Positions 60,601 through 64,000 of a DNA stretch of 64,000 bases are shown here, piece after piece. Within the stretch, counting starts at the first letter, position 1, and each line of letters begins with the position of its first letter. The position numbers and the translations under genes are program-made. Under the pieces are notes generated by a model, which was not told where the DNA came from, ran no database searches, and was given only the letters and a program-made list of their open reading frames with translations. Source of the stretch: Moringa oleifera (taxonomy: Eukaryota; Streptophyta; Magnoliopsida; Brassicales; Moringaceae); the NCBI GenBank assembly GCA_021397835.1, contig JAJFZO010000229.1, positions 2,728,001 through 2,792,000 of the forward strand. The letters are read 5' to 3'.

Positions 60601-62456
60601 TCCCTGGGAAGAAAAAAAAATAGAGAACCATACTATTGCTACAACATACTAGCAAAATTAAGACAAAATGAAAAGGGAAAACGGAAAAGGAAAAGGTTAA
60701 GATAGCATAGTGACTTTCCAGTTGTAAATAACCATATAATAATTAGATCCAAAAAAATAACGCAACTTTCAAGCTGTCTTTTCTTATTTTGGCTCAGCAG
60801 ATAAACTTAAAAACAAAGTGGCGTTGGAAGTGCAACATCAATCTCCACCGCATTCATATGAGAGGATGAGATGCCTTTGGCCCAAATGCTATCAGCAGAC
60901 ACTTTCATATAAAACTTTCACTAAGAATAAAATGAAAATCATCATCAAACAGACAAGGACTGACATCTTCAGATTGTTTATGCAATTTATGAATAAGTTT
61001 AACTTACTGCCAACAATATAGTTAGCCATGTTCACCAACCAGTACCACAAGAAGAAATAAAGATGACACAAGTAGTAAGTAAACAGGTCAAGCATGCACA
61101 ATAAGAGAGAGAAGGAGAACATAGCAAATATCCTAGACAAAACAAAAGTGAATTGGAGTTAGCCCAGGAAGATGATGCAACAACCACAAGCTGCTCATCA
61201 TCATTTGAGAGATCCTAAAGAAACATCCGAGTTAATAAATAAAAGGTTTAGCCTAAAAGAATGTACCTTAGCTTTGATCATTAAGCACACATAAATTAGC
61301 AGAACTTAGGCAAAGAATTGGTCATAAAGAATTCAACTCTTGAAACAAAACAAGAAAAGAATTTGGGAGTTGTAATAGCAAAATATAGTAACAGATAAGC
61401 AACATACTTAGATGAGAAACAACCTGCCCAACTTGTATGGCTTGAAGCAATGTTTCTTCTGGAAGAAAATCACAATAGCCCTGCAATTAGGGATTTTAAT
61501 GACTGTCAGCATGATCAATTAATATAGTAAACTAAATAATTAGCAATGACTTGAACAAGATGAAAATAGTTTCAAATAACACTAAAGAGGAAGACTAATG
61601 TGACAGATGGCAAGTGATTTCCATCCTCTTCCTGGTACTGATGTTTCAAGTCTGTGATGCAAGCACCAAAATCTCTAACATAGCAAATAATTTCTGCAAA
61701 TTTCTAAAATCATATACTAGAGAAGGCACTTCCTTAGCACATGTCAAGATTGTAAAGCTAAGTGATGCCACTGGGAAAACAAAACGACAAGCCAGAATTC
61801 TAAAAACAGCCTGCAACTTCATTTGTGACCTGAAGGAGCTGTTGTCATAAGGTAAAACAGCCAAGTGTACTTCCATGTTTCACTTCTTATTACGATCTGA
61901 AATTGGTGAGCTTAGAACTTTTATCATAACAGAACTTTTGACGACTTGAATAAGAACCAATTTACCACTTGGAACTAAAACTGCAGTAATAAATCTGGAA
62001 TTGCATAAAATTCCAATTAGATGTATTCATAAGAGGCAAAGAAGCACTCTTTATGAAGATGAAGTATTCGTTTCCACATATTCTAAAAGAAGATATGATA
62101 AACAAATTTCAAGCAAATATAAAACAACGATAAAAGTTAACCTCTATCATTAATATTGCACTATCTGTGCCAGCCAGAAACAAGTCCAACTCAGAGTCTT
62201 CCATCTCCTTAGTTGTTGGATTCACAACAAACTTTTCACCAATGAGACCAACCCGAACTCCAGCAATGGCTTTTGATTGTGGCACTTCAGAAAGAGCCCT
62301 GCGGTATTTGAAGTATTATCAAATAAAAAACATACACTCTAAACACATCTCACTCACAAGTAAGCTGAAAATGAGGAAATTTATGACTAACACTGCTATT
62401 CCAGATGCTGTGACTGCCAAAGAGTCAGGAGAGTGTAAACCATCATAGCTCAAAAC
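51671..62456 (-). CDS. PNP2: Polyribonucleotide nucleotidyltransferase (PNPase), mitochondrial type, 5' partial
   Basis: Phosphorolytic 3'-5' exoribonuclease and polyadenylating enzyme of organelles. Nineteen exons: 62456-62392, 62298-62142, 61480-61424, 60497-60384, 59816-59553, 59365-59291, 58695-58582, 57946-57854, 56849-56671, 56424-56241, 56098-56051, 55871-55799, 54075-54002, 53899-53792, 53698-53604, 53012-52949, 52551-52498, 52407-52366 and 52087-51671. All are GT-AG and phases close to 758 residues. The end of the first RNase PH domain is followed by an acidic linker in exon 59816-59553. The second RNase PH domain carries FTRGETQ, the phosphate-site [21 protein letters not shown] and QMDIK. 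A KH domain ([12 protein letters not shown]) and an S1 domain ([15 protein letters not shown]) follow, then a Lys/Ser-rich tail. The tail and acidic linker point to the mitochondrial form. The N-terminus lies beyond 64000. Confidence 0.93.
54389..54426. repeat. Poly(A)-poly(G) tract
   Basis: A run of about 18 A followed by GAATGA and a run of 10 G, then TGAGGGGGTG, in a PNPase intron. Confidence 0.9.
58962..58984. repeat. (TA)n microsatellite
   Basis: Pure TA run in a PNPase intron. Confidence 0.9.
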
Positions 62457-64000
62457 CTATAACCATAAAATATCATCAAGTCTCAAAAACATTTATATAT
62501 ATGAATAGCAGCAATACAGCCAAATATGTTCTTGTCTGAAATTCTTAAGATAGAAGCCTAAGAGACCAAACACATGAATAGCATGTGTGATACAGCAACC
62601 ATAAAACTAATTTGAAACCTAATGTTATGTGCAATGATAATTGGCATTAGCTCTCTTGATGAGTCGTGCTTATAATATTTTTTGCAAGGGCCGTGACAAT
62701 CTTCCCCACAATTTCCTCACAATTTTATTGGATTTGTGATAAGAGGACTGTGTGCTTCACTCTAGAAAGTGGTAATACCACACCATCACAAACCATTATC
62801 AAATTCAAACCACTCTTTATCTAGGCAACTAATACAGATGATCTCTTGAAGGCCCCAAACCAGTTTTATGCTTCATACAGCAGCATACTGATTCAGATTT
62901 TGGCAACATTCCTGTCAGGTATGAGACATCAGCATCTGGACAAACCATAACTGTTGCAGAAACCACAGAAATTGGTTTGTGTCCTGGGTTGTGGCGTAAA
63001 TTTCACCACTAGTAAAATATATTGCCTTACAGAACTTTTGCAGAGGCTACCCTAACCAAGCAGTGATCAGTAACAGTAATAATTGGCAAGGGCAAGGGAT
63101 GACAGAGAAACCTAATCGTGGATAGGACATCCCACTGTCAAATGGAGGCACATTGCTGCCCCTAATGCATTCTAAAGTGCCACCAGTTACAAGCTAAAGA
63201 TGTTGCTATCATGTATAAGATTTTTCACCCACAAAGCTCAAATTCAGGAAGCTAGTTGTGGCAATAGACAAACTAGAAACAGATAGTCAAAAGTAGGACA
63301 GCAAAACACTCTGGACAATACTCTGAACCACTACAGGGCCCATGTAAAAGAAGTAATTATTTACCATACATCAAAAGCTTTTCATTTTCAGTCAAGTGAC
63401 CCTTAAAGCAGGTTCCCTCACCTGAAATCAAACCCAGCTCAGCAAGTTTTCACAAGAGGGGGATGCCACTAGGCCAATGGCCACTGCACACAGCCAATAA
63501 TTGGACATGTTGTCAATATTGATAGGTAATTGACAAAAGTATCTCGTGAGCAGCCCCAGAAGCCCACCTAATTTTAAGTATGCAGTTCCTCTATGAGTAG
63601 AAAACTGCAAACCAAAATCAGAGAACCTCAAAGTAAGAAATGACCTGTTTCTTGCTCCTTTCTATTTTATTCCCCAGTTGTTTTTGGTCATTATAAGTTA
63701 TATGCTTATTTATTTCCCACATTCTTTTAGTGGTGACTGATGCTTTACATTGTTGCATGGAACTTCTTTGCATTATGACAAGCAGCTTTTTCTTCTGGCA
63801 AAGCTCAAATCCAGGCCTTAAGCTTTATTTTTTTTTATATCTTAGATATTTTTCATCCACTTTTTATATAAAAGCAAGCAACAACAAGGAATAATTTTAA
63901 TACACATTTCATCGTACATATTCTTCACCCACTTCTCCAAGAAAAACCGGAATAAACAAACATATTGTGATGAACACAAAGTTTACTAACGGGGTATATT
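62457..64000. other. Large PNPase intron reaching the window edge
   Basis: The exon starting at 62456 begins at a clear acceptor in phase 0. The preceding exon, expected to encode the RNase PH segment ending near GFYHE, was not found up to 64000. So this intron is at least 1.5 kb. Confidence 0.6.
63421..63485 (-). mobile_element. tRNA-like SINE head in a PNPase intron
   Basis: On the minus strand TGGCCTAGTGG (63476-63466) fits the RNA polymerase III A box TRGYNNARYGG exactly. GGGTTTGATTTC (63435-63424) fits a B box at the normal spacing of about 31 nt. The 3' body and tail were not delimited, and no target duplication was found. Confidence 0.45.

Noticed and set aside
63428..63631. 67-codon minus-strand ORF in the PNPase intron
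   Set aside because: It overlaps the SINE-like head and does not match PNPase or another known protein.
1..64000. CRISPR arrays, rRNA or complete tRNA genes
   Set aside because: None seen; this is plant nuclear DNA, and the only tRNA-like signal is the SINE head.

Overview
The window reads as nuclear DNA of a flowering plant, most likely a eudicot. It is AT-rich, the genes are split by many GT-AG introns, and the conserved proteins are plant-type. Four host genes are visible. A cationic amino acid transporter (CAT2/CAT4 type) runs off the left edge on + (1-4635). A small conserved membrane protein of unknown function lies on - (5326-8432). Replication factor C subunit 3 is complete on - (26015-32370). 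A polyribonucleotide nucleotidyltransferase, probably the mitochondrial PNP2 type, lies on - and its 5' end is beyond the right edge (51671-62456). I resolved all visible exons to splice sites, and the codon phases close in every case.

Two large nests of transposable elements separate the genes. Nest 1 (about 9.6-20.9 kb) is an old Mutator-like element (MULE). It is split by a minus-strand Ty3/gypsy element (10076-15387, with two LTRs, an initiator-tRNA-Met primer site and a polypurine tract). It is split again by a minus-strand hAT element (about 16.8-20.1 kb). The MULE transposase is recognisable on both sides of each insertion, but its catalytic aspartates are lost.

Nest 2 (35.3-49.7 kb) has three layers. 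An outer Ty1/copia element (C, 35276-about 49720) is interrupted by an unusual chimeric element (37844-47891), flanked by a perfect 5-bp target duplication CCATC. A younger copia element (B, 42854-47817) sits inside the chimera, with 358-bp LTRs and target duplication CTGCC. From left to right the chimera is: a complete LTR and pol (integrase to RNase H) on the minus strand, then on the plus strand a gag fragment, an intronless RanGAP gene fragment, and the R-U5 part of the same LTR family. Both outer ends are therefore U5 ends in inverted orientation, and the junctions carry short microhomologies. This looks like one reverse-transcription product made by repeated template and strand switching, which captured host RanGAP mRNA and was then integrated by integrase. 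It is the most interesting object in the window.

The remaining DNA is AT-rich intergenic sequence with simple repeats. It also holds a decayed minisatellite, a decayed GRF-zinc-finger-like ORF, a HAK/KUP potassium-transporter fragment beside the truncated 3' LTR of copia C, and a tRNA-like SINE head in a PNPase intron. The four host genes do not form a functional cluster.
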